A stretch of DNA of 64,000 nt from Pseudorhodobacter turbinis (lineage in GTDB: Bacteria; Pseudomonadota; Alphaproteobacteria; Rhodobacterales; Rhodobacteraceae), in assembly GCF_005234135.1 (NCBI RefSeq), contig NZ_CP039964.1, positions 1,054,001-1,118,000 on the forward strand, given 5' to 3'. The translations under genes were made by a program, and so were the position numbers. The notes beneath the pieces were generated by a model. The model ran no database searches. It worked only from the letters and a program-made list of their open reading frames with translations, and was not told the DNA's origin. Shown here one piece after another: positions 20,262-29,563 of the stretch (the first letter of the stretch is position 1; every line of letters begins with the position of its first letter).

Positions 20262-20289
20262 ATCTGAATCAATGTATAAGCATTCAGAT
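20262..20289. promoter_or_regulatory. Inverted repeat, candidate operator between MFS and YeeE/YedE genes
   Basis: Perfect 8-bp inverted repeat ATCTGAAT-N12-ATTCAGAT. It lies 58 bases upstream of the MFS start and 35 before the YeeE/YedE start, a good position for a repressor controlling one or both divergent genes. The YeeE family is often under ArsR-type sulfur-sensing repressors, but the exact half-site here does not match a consensus I can cite. Confidence 0.45.
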
Positions 20290-20323
20290 ACCACGATATG
20301 ATCCCATCACTATGGAGAGTGGA

Positions 20324-21385
20324 ATGGATCTCATCCCCCTGATCGACCATATCGGAGAAGCGCCGACCGCCGCGCTTTTTGGCCTGATTACAGGTCTGAT
20401 TTTCGGTGTCGCGGCCCAGCGCAGCAGGTTTTGCCTGCGCGCCGCAACGGTGGAATTTGCACGCGGCCGGATGGGCGACCGTGTGGCGGTTTGGTTGCTG
20501 ACGTTTTCAACGGCGCTGGTCTGGGTGCAAGGCGCGCAATGGCTGGGCCTGTTCAACAGTGCCGATGCACGGATGATGGCGGTTCCCGGCACTTGGTCAG
20601 GGGCGATTATCGGCGGGCTTTTGTTTGGCGTGGGCATGGTGCTGGCGCGCGGCTGTTCGGGGCGGCTTTTGGTGTTGGCGGCCACGGGCAACCTGCGGTC
20701 CATCGTGTCGGGCCTGATCTTTGCCGTCGTCGCGCAGATGAGCCTGCATGGCTGGCTTGCGCCTTTGCGTGATTACCTTGCGCGGCTTTGGGTGACACCC
20801 GGCGGGCGCAATGTGGACCTTGCGGCGATGCTGCGCCTGCCCGATGAGGCCGGGCTGGTCGTGGGCATCGCCCTTGCGATCCTCGCGCTTGTCGTGTCCT
20901 TGCGCAACAAAATATCCTACCGCACGCTGGTCTTTGCCTCGGGCGTGGGGTTTGCGGTGGCGGTTGGCTGGGTGCTGACTTTCTCGCTGGCGCAGGTCGC
21001 GTTTGAGCCGGTCTCCATCAACTCCGCCACATTCTCGGGGCCGTCGGCCAATACGCTGATGTTTTTCCTGATGCCGAATCCGGTGCTGGAATTCGACATC
21101 GGCCTCATCCCCGGCGTTTTCATCGGGGCCTTTCTGGCCGCCCTTTGGGGGCGGGAGCTTAAATTCGAGGGCTTCGACACCGCAGGCAATATGCGCCGTG
21201 CGATGATCGGTGCGGTCTTGATGGGCTTTGGCGCGATGCTTGCAGGGGGCTGTGCGATTGGCGCGGGCGTTACCGGCACCTCCATTCTGGCCGGAACGGC
21301 CTGGCTCGCGCTTTTTTGCATGTGGATCGGGGCGATGCTTACCGATTTCGTAATCGATCAGTCAGGTCGGCACGCTTTGGCGTGA
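20324..21385 (+). CDS. YeeE/YedE-family thiosulfate/sulfur transporter
   Basis: 353-residue membrane protein with two fused YeeE/YedE units. Family Cys positions are visible in RSRFCLRAATVEF, ARGCSGRLLVLAA and AGGCAIGAGVTG; in characterised members such cysteines relay thiosulfate through the channel. The start at 20324 is chosen for its GGAG 6 bases upstream; longer readings extend into the MFS gene. A thiosulfate or other sulfane sulfur role is inferred from family. Confidence 0.85.
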   Translation: MDLIPLIDHIGEAPTAALFGLITGLIFGVAAQRSRFCLRAATVEFARGRMGDRVAVWLLTFSTALVWVQGAQWLGLFNSADARMMAVPGTWSGAIIGGLLFGVGMVLARGCSGRLLVLAATGNLRSIVSGLIFAVVAQMSLHGWLAPLRDYLARLWVTPGGRNVDLAAMLRLPDEAGLVVGIALAILALVVSLRNKISYRTLVFASGVGFAVAVGWVLTFSLAQVAFEPVSINSATFSGPSANTLMFFLMPNPVLEFDIGLIPGVFIGAFLAALWGRELKFEGFDTAGNMRRAMIGAVLMGFGAMLAGGCAIGAGVTGTSILAGTAWLALFCMWIGAMLTDFVIDQSGRHALA

Positions 21386-21456
21386 GAGGCGCTTGAGTTG
21401 CCCTGCGCAAGCGTGCATGGTTTCCTGAATGAATCGGGTAAGCAGGGAAAAACAAA

Positions 21457-22713
21457 ATGAAAGTCGTCGTGATGGGTGCGGGCGTAATCGGCGTCACCAC
21501 CGCGTATTATCTTGCGAAACAAGGCGCTGAGGTCACAATTCTGGACCGCCAGACCGGACCGGCACTGGAAACAAGTTTCGCCAACGCAGGTCAGCTTTCT
21601 TATGGCATGAGCTCCCCTTGGGCCGCGCCCGGCATCCCCGTAAAAGCCGTGAAATGGCTGTTCATGAAGCGCCGCCCCCTGTTCATCTGGCCGCTGATCA
21701 GCCCGACGATGTGGAAATGGTGCTACTCGATGCTGCGCAACTGCAACGAGGAAAGCTACCGCATCAACAAAAGCCGCATGGTGCGCGTCTCCAGCTACTC
21801 GCGCGATGTGATGCCCGATCTGATCGCCGAGACCGGCATCCAGTACGACGGCCGCGCACAGGGCACATTGCAGCTTTTTCGTACCGCAAAACAGCTCAAG
21901 GACTCCAAGGCCGATCAGGATATCCTTGCCGAATATGACAGCCCCTTCGAGGTGCTTGATCCCGATGCCTGCATTAAGGCGGAACCGGCACTGGCCGAGG
22001 TGCGCCAAAAATTCGTTGGCGGCTTGCAGTTGAAGGCCGACCGGACCGGCGATTGCCAGATGTTCACCTCGGCGCTGGCGCAAAAATGTGTCGAGATGGG
22101 GGTCGATTTCCAATATGGCCAGCATATCCGCGGCATCGCCATCGAGAACGGGCGCGTTGCGGGGGTGGATGTCGAGCTGGCGGGGCGGATTACGGGGGAT
22201 GCCTATGTCTGCACCCTTGGCAGCTACGGCCCCGGGGTTCTCAACCCTATCGGCATCAAGCTGCCAGTCTATCCGGTCAAAGGGTATTCCGTCACATTGC
22301 CCGTCACCGATGATGCCTTTGCCCCGCAATCGACCATCATGGACGAGACCCACAAGGTCGCCATCACCCGCTTGGGCGACCGTATCCGCGTTGCAGGCAC
22401 CGCCGAGATCGCGGGCTATTCCAACCGTCTTGGTCCCCATGCCACCGACACCGTGCGCCATGTCATCAGTGACCTGTTCCCGCACGGCGGGGATTTGGCC
22501 AAGGCCGAAGGCTGGACAGGTCTGCGCCCCATGACCCCCGACGGCCCGCCTGTGATGGGGGCAAGCAAATATGACAATCTGTTCCTCAATACCGGGCACG
22601 GGACTTTGGGCTGGACGATGGCCTGCGGATCAAGCCGCGCCGTAGCCGATGTGGTCATGGGCAAAACGCCCGAAATCTCGCTCGACGGGCTGACGGCGGA
22701 GCGTTACGCGTGA
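21457..22713 (+). CDS. dadA: D-amino acid dehydrogenase (FAD-dependent)
   Basis: Membrane-associated flavoprotein that oxidises D-amino acids to 2-oxo acids and passes electrons to the quinone pool. The N-terminal FAD-binding GAGVIGVTTAYYLAKQG (from residue 7), the ANAGQLSYGMSSPWAAPG segment and C-terminal NTGHGTLGWTMACGS are DadA signatures. 418 residues is normal. No racemase gene is adjacent; a glycosyltransferase start overlaps its stop. Confidence 0.92.
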   Translation: MKVVVMGAGVIGVTTAYYLAKQGAEVTILDRQTGPALETSFANAGQLSYGMSSPWAAPGIPVKAVKWLFMKRRPLFIWPLISPTMWKWCYSMLRNCNEESYRINKSRMVRVSSYSRDVMPDLIAETGIQYDGRAQGTLQLFRTAKQLKDSKADQDILAEYDSPFEVLDPDACIKAEPALAEVRQKFVGGLQLKADRTGDCQMFTSALAQKCVEMGVDFQYGQHIRGIAIENGRVAGVDVELAGRITGDAYVCTLGSYGPGVLNPIGIKLPVYPVKGYSVTLPVTDDAFAPQSTIMDETHKVAITRLGDRIRVAGTAEIAGYSNRLGPHATDTVRHVISDLFPHGGDLAKAEGWTGLRPMTPDGPPVMGASKYDNLFLNTGHGTLGWTMACGSSRAVADVVMGKTPEISLDGLTAERYA

Positions 22714-23636
22714 GGAATGCCATCGCCCTGTGCTGTGACAGGAACTACCTGCCGATCAGTTGCTTTCTGGCGGACCAGATTGCCAACCAGAACCCGCATG
22801 CGCCGTTTGATATCTGCATCTGTTCCTCGGAAGAGCTGGAGATACCGGCCGATCTGGCGGCAAAGGGCGTGAAGTTCCTGCATCTGGACACGGGGCCGGC
22901 GCTTGCCAAGCAAAAATCTGGGCACCTGCCTGTCAGTGCCTATTTGCGGCTGTGGTTGCCCGATCTTTTGGGCGATACCTATGCCAAAATCCTCTATCTC
23001 GATTCCGATATGATGCTGGAGGGGGGCGATCTGACCGATCTCTTTACGGTCGATATGCATGGCCGTGCGGTGGCCGCCGTGCGTGATATGCAACAATGGC
23101 TGCGCCCCACAAAACACATCCGCGATTTCCGGCGCGCAGGGCTTGCCCCCGCCCCCTATTTCAACAGCGGGGTGTTGATGCTCAATACGGCAAAATTCCG
23201 CGATGACAAGCTGTTGGAGACCTGCCTGCAGCTTGCCGAAACGCAGCCGGACGCCGTGGTGCACCACGACCAATCCCTGCTCAACATCGCGCTTCATGGC
23301 AAGTGGACAGAGTTAAGCCCCGTCTGGAACTGGCAATGGGTGGGCAAGCGGCCTTTGTTCGGGCTGACGATCCCGCTGCGCATTTCCCATTTTGCGGGGG
23401 CGGCCAAGCCTTGGGTTGACCCCGACGGCATTTGCCCGCCGCGCTATCTGGAAATGCTGCGCCCCTATCTTGACCGGTATTTCCCCGATTGCGGGCTGCT
23501 GGGCACCATCGCCCCGCCAAACAACGCAACGCGGGGATCGTTCTTGCGCAACACGCTGGAACATTTGCTGATCATGCGCCGGATCCACGCCTATCACGCG
23601 CGTTTCGACGGCCCGCAGCACAGCATTCCGGTATAG
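22710..23636 (+). CDS. Glycosyltransferase family 8 protein
   Basis: 308-residue GT-A-fold retaining glycosyltransferase. It has the metal-binding DxD motif in ILYLDSDMML (near residue 100), the GT8 FNSGVLMLN motif, and a distal HFAGAAKPW region that supplies the third metal ligand. It starts with GTG in a GTGA overlap with dadA. Such enzymes add hexoses to LPS core or other glycoconjugates; the acceptor is unknown. Confidence 0.85.
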   Translation: MRNAIALCCDRNYLPISCFLADQIANQNPHAPFDICICSSEELEIPADLAAKGVKFLHLDTGPALAKQKSGHLPVSAYLRLWLPDLLGDTYAKILYLDSDMMLEGGDLTDLFTVDMHGRAVAAVRDMQQWLRPTKHIRDFRRAGLAPAPYFNSGVLMLNTAKFRDDKLLETCLQLAETQPDAVVHHDQSLLNIALHGKWTELSPVWNWQWVGKRPLFGLTIPLRISHFAGAAKPWVDPDGICPPRYLEMLRPYLDRYFPDCGLLGTIAPPNNATRGSFLRNTLEHLLIMRRIHAYHARFDGPQHSIPV

Positions 23637-23639
23637 GCC

Positions 23640-25835
23640 CTATAGGAAGCTCTGCGGGTCGATATCCACCGCAAGCCGCACGTTATTGGGCAAGCGTACC
23701 TGCGCGATCCACTCCGATATGGCGGCCTGTAGGGGGGCGTTTTTCTCAGCCTTGACCAACAAGCGCACCCGATGCCGTCCGCGCACGCGGGCGATGGGCG
23801 CAGGCGCAGGGCCGAACACCTGCGCGCCGATCTTGCGCAACGGCACGTCGCGGCGTGCCAGATCCGCGCCGACATCAAACACCGGCCCTACCTCTGGCCC
23901 CGACAGGATAATCCCCGCCATACGCCCATAGGGGGGCACACCAGCCACGCGGCGCTCTTCGGCCTCTGCCTCCCAGAAGGCCTCTTCATCGCCGCCCAGA
24001 ATAGCGCGGATCACGGGGTGTTCGGGCTGAAAGGTCTGCATCATCGCAACGCCGGGTTTATCCGCACGCCCTGCCCGCCCCGCGACCTGCCGCATCAATT
24101 GGAACGTGCGTTCTGCCGCGCGCAAATCCGATCCGGTCAGCCCAAGATCGGCATCGATCACCCCCACCAGCGTCAGCAGCGGAAAGTTATGCCCCTTGGC
24201 CACGATCTGTGTGCCGATGATGATATCGGCAGCCCCTGCGGCAATCGCCTCAATCTGCTCCTTCAGCGCGCGGGCGGAACCGAACAAATCAGATGACAGC
24301 ACCGCCACGCGCGCCTCGGGGAATAGGCCGATAACCTCTTCGGCCAGACGTTCCACCCCCGGCCCCACCGGCGCCATCTTGCCGGCAACTTGGCAGGAGG
24401 GGCAAACATCAGGCATCGGGCGTGTCGCGCCGCATTGGTGGCACATCAAGCGGTTCTGGAACCGGTGCTCTACCATTCGCGCATCGCAATCGGTGCAGCC
24501 GACCTGCTCACCACATGCCCTGCACAGGGTCACGGGGGCATAGCCGCGCCGGTTGAGGAAAATCAGCGATTGTTCCCCCGCCGCCACCCGCGCTTTGACC
24601 GCCCGCTCCAACGTCGGGGAAATCCAGCGGTTCGAGGGCAGCTTTTCGGCGCGCATATCAATCGCCCGCATATCCGGCATCTCCGCCACGCCAAAGCGCG
24701 CCCCCAGATCAAGCCGTCCATACTTGCCCGTTTTCGCATTGACCCATGATTCCAGCGAGGGCGTGGCCGAGGCCAGCACAATCGCAGCCCCCGCAATCGC
24801 CGCGCGCAAAACGGCCATATCGCGGGCGTTATACAACACGCCCTCCTCTTGCTTGTAGGAACTGTCGTGTTCCTCATCCACCACGATCAGGCCCAGATCC
24901 TGAAACGGCAGGAACAGTGCCGAGCGCGCCCCCGCCACAAATTGCGCCCCGCCATTGGCCGTCATCCGCCACAGCCGCCGCCGTTCGGTCATCGTCACGC
25001 CGGAATGCCATTCCGCAGGGCGCGCGCCAAAGCGGGTCTCAACCCGATTGATGAATTCCGACGTCAGCGCGATTTCCGGCAGCAACACCAAGGCCTGCCG
25101 CCCTTGGCGCAGACATTCGGCAACCGCCTCAAGATAGACCTCTGTCTTGCCCGATCCCGTCACGCCCTTAAGCAATGTCGCGGAATAGCCCCCCATCGCC
25201 ACTGATGCGACCAAAGCATCCCCCGCCGTGATCTGATCACCTGCCAGCCGTACCACCATCGCGTCGGGATCAAGGCGGGGATAGGGCAGATCGCGGGGGG
25301 CGTCCTCTTCCAGCACCACCCCCGATTTCACCAAACCCTTGATGACCGAAGGCGTCACCCCCGCCTGATCGGCCAACTCCTTCAGCGTGAACGCCAGCCC
25401 GCCATAGTCGCGCAGCACCTCCAGCACCTTGGTGCGGGCATCGGTGGCGCGGGCGGGTTCGCCCACACCCAATCGGTAGACGCGGTGGGTGGACGGCGGG
25501 CTGTCCAGCCCCGGCGCGCGGGTGGCAAGGCGCAGCATCGCCGACAAGGGCGTCAGCGTGTAATCGGCGGCGCGGGTCAGAAAGGCGCGCATCTCATCGC
25601 GCATCGGCGGCACATCCAGCACGCGGTAGGCGGCGCGCAATTTCGCGGGGTCAATCCCCCCCATGCCCGCCCCCCAGACCACGCCCAAAATCTTGCGCGG
25701 GCCCAGCGGCAGCTCCAGAAAATCACCCAAAGCGCAACCGCCCTCGGGCGCGCGGTAATCCAGCACTGGGCCAAGACCGCGACCGAAATTCTCGGTCACG
25801 GCAACGCCGATCACTTCGCCTGCTTGCCACTCCAC
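23640..25835 (-). CDS. priA: Primosomal protein N' (replication restart helicase)
   Basis: PriA reloads the replisome at collapsed forks. 731 residues: an N-terminal DNA-binding region, Walker A GVTGSGKTEVYL, the DEEH box in VVDEEHDSSYKQ, four Cys pairs of the zinc-binding insert (CRACGEQVGCTDCDAR ... CHQCGATRPM ... CPSC) and the C-terminal helicase lobe. GTG 25835 is preferred because AAAGGG lies 6 bases upstream; reading on to 25949 overlaps the divergent transaldolase gene. Confidence 0.96.
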   Translation of the reverse strand: MEWQAGEVIGVAVTENFGRGLGPVLDYRAPEGGCALGDFLELPLGPRKILGVVWGAGMGGIDPAKLRAAYRVLDVPPMRDEMRAFLTRAADYTLTPLSAMLRLATRAPGLDSPPSTHRVYRLGVGEPARATDARTKVLEVLRDYGGLAFTLKELADQAGVTPSVIKGLVKSGVVLEEDAPRDLPYPRLDPDAMVVRLAGDQITAGDALVASVAMGGYSATLLKGVTGSGKTEVYLEAVAECLRQGRQALVLLPEIALTSEFINRVETRFGARPAEWHSGVTMTERRRLWRMTANGGAQFVAGARSALFLPFQDLGLIVVDEEHDSSYKQEEGVLYNARDMAVLRAAIAGAAIVLASATPSLESWVNAKTGKYGRLDLGARFGVAEMPDMRAIDMRAEKLPSNRWISPTLERAVKARVAAGEQSLIFLNRRGYAPVTLCRACGEQVGCTDCDARMVEHRFQNRLMCHQCGATRPMPDVCPSCQVAGKMAPVGPGVERLAEEVIGLFPEARVAVLSSDLFGSARALKEQIEAIAAGAADIIIGTQIVAKGHNFPLLTLVGVIDADLGLTGSDLRAAERTFQLMRQVAGRAGRADKPGVAMMQTFQPEHPVIRAILGGDEEAFWEAEAEERRVAGVPPYGRMAGIILSGPEVGPVFDVGADLARRDVPLRKIGAQVFGPAPAPIARVRGRHRVRLLVKAEKNAPLQAAISEWIAQVRLPNNVRLAVDIDPQSFL

Positions 25836-25912
25836 GCCTTGCCCTTTCTTCGGCTCTTGCTTTGCGCTAATACACCCACAAGCCAAGCTGTAACACCCAA
25901 AGGACACCTGCC

Positions 25913-26566
25913 ATGAAATTCTTTGTCGATACCGCCGATGTGGATGCAATCCGCGAACTCAATGATCTGGGCATGGTGGATGGTGTGACCACCAACCCCT
26001 CGCTGATCCTCAAATCAGGCCGCGACATTCTGGAAGTCACCAAAGAGATTTGCAGCTTTGTCTCTGGCCCCGTCTCGGCCGAGGTTGTTGCGCTCAAAGC
26101 CGACGAGATGATCGCCGAGGGCCGCAAACTGGCCGAAATCGCGCCCAATATCGCGGTCAAGGTTCCGCTGACATGGGACGGGCTGAAAACCTGTAAGGTG
26201 CTTTCGGATGAAGGCCATATGGTCAATGTGACCCTGTGCTTCTCGGCCAACCAAGCGCTGCTGGCGGCCAAAGCAGGCGCGACCTTTATCAGCCCCTTTA
26301 TCGGGCGTCTGGACGATATCAACCTTGACGGGATGGACCTGATTTCCGACATCCGCGCGATCTATGACAACTACGGGTTTGAGACGCAGATCCTTGCGGC
26401 CTCTATCCGTACGGCCAACCACGTGACGCAATGCGCGCTGGTCGGTGCCGATGTGATGACCGCCCCGCCAAGCGTGATCAAATCGCTGGCAAACCATGTG
26501 CTGACCGAAAAGGGCTTGGACCAGTTCATGAAAGACTGGGCCAAGACCGGCCAGAAGATCATCTGA
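25913..26566 (+). CDS. tal: Transaldolase-like / fructose-6-phosphate aldolase-type protein
   Basis: Small class I aldolase (217 residues) of the TalC/MipB group. The DGVTTNPSL motif at residues 23-31 and Schiff-base Lys83 in [12 protein letters not shown] are present, as are the SPFIGRLDD and [12 protein letters not shown] segments. Family members act as transaldolase in the pentose phosphate pathway or as fructose-6-phosphate aldolase; sequence inspection does not separate the two. A terminator follows. Confidence 0.9.
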   Translation: MKFFVDTADVDAIRELNDLGMVDGVTTNPSLILKSGRDILEVTKEICSFVSGPVSAEVVALKADEMIAEGRKLAEIAPNIAVKVPLTWDGLKTCKVLSDEGHMVNVTLCFSANQALLAAKAGATFISPFIGRLDDINLDGMDLISDIRAIYDNYGFETQILAASIRTANHVTQCALVGADVMTAPPSVIKSLANHVLTEKGLDQFMKDWAKTGQKII

Positions 26567-26584
26567 ACCAACGCAATTGCAGAC

Positions 26585-26618
26585 AAAGGCCGGGTGCATC
26601 AGGCGCACGGCCTTTTTG
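26585..26618 (+). terminator. Rho-independent terminator after tal
   Basis: Hairpin AAAGGCCGGGTGC-N5-GCGCACGGCCTTT with one mismatched pair, followed by a T-run, beginning 18 bases after the transaldolase stop. Confidence 0.8.
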
Positions 26619-26725
26619 CATTGCAGATTTGCCCCAATCGCCCGTTGAATTCCCCTGCGGTTAAAAAAACACGCGAAATCGCGCGCAAGCGCTGATAACA
26701 TGCGCCAAAACAATAAGGCAGCAGT

Positions 26726-27418
26726 ATGATTGAACAGGACATGCGCGACCGCATCCTCGCGGCGCCGGAAACGCTATTAGACGATCAGGATGTGATGCGC
26801 GCCCTGATTGCCGCGAATGAGCGCGCGATGGGATCGAACATCGTGGACCTGCGCGGCATTGCGATGGAACGCTTGGAGGGTCGGCTGGACCGGCTGGAAG
26901 ACACCCACCGTTCGGTGATTGCCGCCGCCTATGAAAACCTTGCCGGCACCAATCAGGTGCATCGCGCCATTCTGCAAATGCTGGACCCCTTGGGGTTTGA
27001 AGAGTTTTTGCAAAGCCTTGGCACCGATGTCATGCAAACCCTGCGGGTCGATAGCGTGCGTTTGGTACTGGAATCGGTGCAGGGCAAGGATGATCCGGCA
27101 CTGCGTAAGCTGGGCGAGGTGCTTTATGTCGCCGAGCCGGGCTTTATCGCGGAATATATCTCGGGCGGGCGCAATGTCTCGCTGCGGCCCGTGACCTTGC
27201 GCCCGGTCCTGATTGCCTCCGACACGCTTTACGGCGAACAGGCCGAGAGCATCCGCTCCGAGGCGCTGATGCGGCTGGATTTTGGCGCGGGGCGTTTGCC
27301 GGGGATGTTGGTGCTGGGCGCCGAGGACCCGCATCAGTTCAAACCCACACAAGGCACCGACCTTCTGGCATTTTTCGCCGGGGTGTTTGAGCGGACAATG
27401 CGGCGCTGGCTGTCATGA
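26726..27418 (+). CDS. DUF484 (GAF-like) family protein
   Basis: 230-residue soluble protein of the DUF484 family, with an N-terminal helical segment and a GAF-like C-terminal domain (about 90-225). It directly precedes xerC with an ATGA overlap, an arrangement shared with many proteobacteria where the DUF484 gene sits beside a Xer recombinase. Function is unknown. Confidence 0.88.
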   Translation: MIEQDMRDRILAAPETLLDDQDVMRALIAANERAMGSNIVDLRGIAMERLEGRLDRLEDTHRSVIAAAYENLAGTNQVHRAILQMLDPLGFEEFLQSLGTDVMQTLRVDSVRLVLESVQGKDDPALRKLGEVLYVAEPGFIAEYISGGRNVSLRPVTLRPVLIASDTLYGEQAESIRSEALMRLDFGAGRLPGMLVLGAEDPHQFKPTQGTDLLAFFAGVFERTMRRWLS

Positions 27419-28338
27419 GCCTTGCCATTTCGCCCGCCGCCCGCGCGGCCATGGCGGAGTGGCTGGCCCATCTGCGCGCGCTTAACGGGGCTGCGGAAAA
27501 CACGATCACGGCCTATGCGGCAGATGTGAGCGGCTTTCTGGCCTTCATGGCGCAGCATCGCGGCGGGACCGAAGGGTTGGCCGGTCTTGTCACCCTGCCC
27601 CAATCCGATATGCGCGCCTGGATGGCACATGAGCGAGGGCGCGGCGTTGGGGCGCGGTCCTTGGCGCGTGCGCTATCCTCGGTCAAAGGGTTTACCGCTT
27701 GGGTTGCGGATCGTGAGAACCTTGACGCAACCGCCGCCCTGTCCACCCGCGCGCCGAAATTCCGGCGCAAGCTGCCGCGCCCCTTGGCGGAAACCGCGGC
27801 CATGGATGTGCTGGCAACCGTCGGCAACGACGCACGTGAGGAGTGGATCGCCGCGCGCGATACCGCCGTTGTAACCCTGCTTTACGGCTGCGGGCTGCGG
27901 ATATCCGAGGCTTTGGGCCTGACGGGGGCCGCCTCCCCGCTGCCGGGTGTGTTGCGCATTACCGGTAAGGGCGGCAAGGAACGCCTTGTGCCCGTTCTGC
28001 CCGCCGCGCAAAAGGCCGTTGCAGCCTATGCCGCCCTTTGCCCCTATGACCTTACACCCAATGCGCCGCTGTTCAGGGGCGCACGCGGCGGGGCCTTGAA
28101 CCCGCGGCTGATTTCCGGCGCGATGGAGCGGGTGCGCGCAAGGCTTGGCCTGCCCGCCACGGCAACACCGCATGCGCTGCGCCACTCTTTTGCGACACAT
28201 CTGCTCAGTGCTGGCGGGGATTTGCGCACCATTCAGGAATTGCTTGGCCACGCATCACTTTCCACGACCCAAGCCTATACTGCGGTTGATACTGCCCGCC
28301 TGATGGAAGTATACGCAAAAGCACACCCCCGCGCCTGA
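27415..28338 (+). CDS. xerC: Tyrosine recombinase XerC
   Basis: Site-specific recombinase resolving chromosome dimers at dif with XerD. 307 residues: an N-terminal SAM-like core-binding domain (about 10-100) and a catalytic domain with Arg in YGCGLRISEALGL, Lys in ITGKGGKERLVPV, His/Arg in HALRHSFATHL, His in LLGHASLSTTQ and nucleophile Tyr in QAYTAVDTARL. XerD could be argued, but the DUF484 neighbour favours XerC. Confidence 0.92.
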   Translation: MSLAISPAARAAMAEWLAHLRALNGAAENTITAYAADVSGFLAFMAQHRGGTEGLAGLVTLPQSDMRAWMAHERGRGVGARSLARALSSVKGFTAWVADRENLDATAALSTRAPKFRRKLPRPLAETAAMDVLATVGNDAREEWIAARDTAVVTLLYGCGLRISEALGLTGAASPLPGVLRITGKGGKERLVPVLPAAQKAVAAYAALCPYDLTPNAPLFRGARGGALNPRLISGAMERVRARLGLPATATPHALRHSFATHLLSAGGDLRTIQELLGHASLSTTQAYTAVDTARLMEVYAKAHPRA

Positions 28339-28367
28339 CACAAGAAAACACCGGAAAAATTATATAT

Positions 28368-29060
28368 ATGTCTCTGAAAATTAAAGCTCTTTTCGTGCAC
28401 CTGTTCACTGCAACCGGTGCCGTTCTGGCAATGTTGGCGATGCTGGCGGCGGTGGATGAAAACTGGAGCCTGATGTTCTGGTGGCTAGTGGTTGCCTTGG
28501 TGGTGGACGGGATCGACGGGCCTTTGGCGCGGCGCTATGATGTAAAAACCAATTACCCCACCTATGACGGGGTGTTGCTGGACCTGATTATCGACTATCT
28601 GACTTATGTGTTTATTCCCGCCTTTGCGCTCTTTCGGTCGGGGTTGCTGCCCGATTGGACAGGCTGGCTTATCATCATCGTTATCACCTATGGTTCGGTG
28701 ATCTATTTCGTTGATAGCCGCATGAAAACAAAGGATAACTCCTTTGCAGGCTTTCCGGGTTGCTGGAATATGTTTGTCTTGGTGATGTTTGCGCTACAAC
28801 CGGGGTATTGGATTATTCTGGCCTTTGTGATTGCGCTGACGGTTGCGATGTTCACCAACCTCAAGTTCATCCACCCGACACGGACACAGCGCTGGTTCGC
28901 GCTTTCACTGTCGATGGCCTTGGGCTGGACCTTCTTTGCCGGTTGGGCAACTTGGGTGGATTTCCATCCCGAAAGCTGGGCGATCTGGGGCTTGATCATC
29001 ACCTCGCTTTACCTGACATTTGCGGGCATCGCGCAACAGATCATCCCCGAGCGGCGCTAG
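28368..29060 (+). CDS. pcs: Phosphatidylcholine synthase
   Basis: Integral membrane enzyme that condenses CDP-diacylglycerol with choline. The CDP-alcohol phosphotransferase motif is complete: Asp47/Asp50-Gly51, Ala54-Arg55, Gly68, Asp72 and Asp76. Six to eight hydrophobic helices fill the 230 residues. The one-step Pcs route is typical of alphaproteobacteria with phosphatidylcholine membranes. Confidence 0.93.
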   Translation: MSLKIKALFVHLFTATGAVLAMLAMLAAVDENWSLMFWWLVVALVVDGIDGPLARRYDVKTNYPTYDGVLLDLIIDYLTYVFIPAFALFRSGLLPDWTGWLIIIVITYGSVIYFVDSRMKTKDNSFAGFPGCWNMFVLVMFALQPGYWIILAFVIALTVAMFTNLKFIHPTRTQRWFALSLSMALGWTFFAGWATWVDFHPESWAIWGLIITSLYLTFAGIAQQIIPERR

Positions 29061-29506
29061 ATCAGGAAACCGCCAGCCCCTTCGAGTTTCAGCAGGGCGA
29101 TCTTGGTTTCCACGCCCCCCGGCGCGGAAAAGCCGCCAAGCCCGCCTGCGCCAAGCACCCGGTGGCAGGGGATTAAAATCGGGATCGGATTGGCGCCGCA
29201 CGCCTGCCCGATCGCCTGCGCCGGACGGCCCAAAGCCTTGGCCAAATCGCCGTAAGTGCGGGTTTCACCGTAAGGGATCGCAGCTAAAGCCCGCCGCATC
29301 GCCTCTTGAAAGCCACTGCCGAAATCCAGTGGCAGATCAAAGCTCTGCCGCTCTTTGGCGAAATACTGGTCCAGCTGGCGGCAAGCCTCGCGCAACATGG
29401 CCGTCGGATCTGATCGCCGCGCAGTCCAGTCGATGCGGGTGATAAGCCCGCCCTCCTCGACCAAGGCAAAGGGGCCGTAGGGGGAATGGTACACCGCTTG
29501 TTTCAT
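29057..29506 (-). CDS. ogt: Methylated-DNA-protein cysteine methyltransferase
   Basis: Suicide DNA repair protein removing alkyl groups from O6-alkylguanine. The active site PCHRV lies in ILIPCHRVLGAGG; the helix-turn-helix with Arg finger (IPYGETRTYGDLAKALG) precedes it. 149 residues from ATG 29506, which has AAGGA upstream. It lacks an Ada N-terminal domain. It converges on pcs with a 4-base overlap of stops. Confidence 0.93.
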   Translation of the reverse strand: MKQAVYHSPYGPFALVEEGGLITRIDWTARRSDPTAMLREACRQLDQYFAKERQSFDLPLDFGSGFQEAMRRALAAIPYGETRTYGDLAKALGRPAQAIGQACGANPIPILIPCHRVLGAGGLGGFSAPGGVETKIALLKLEGAGGFLI

Positions 29507-29563
29507 CTTTGGTCCTTGCGCTGCAGCCAATATGCGAAAAGGGGGCGCGAACGCCCCCCGAAA

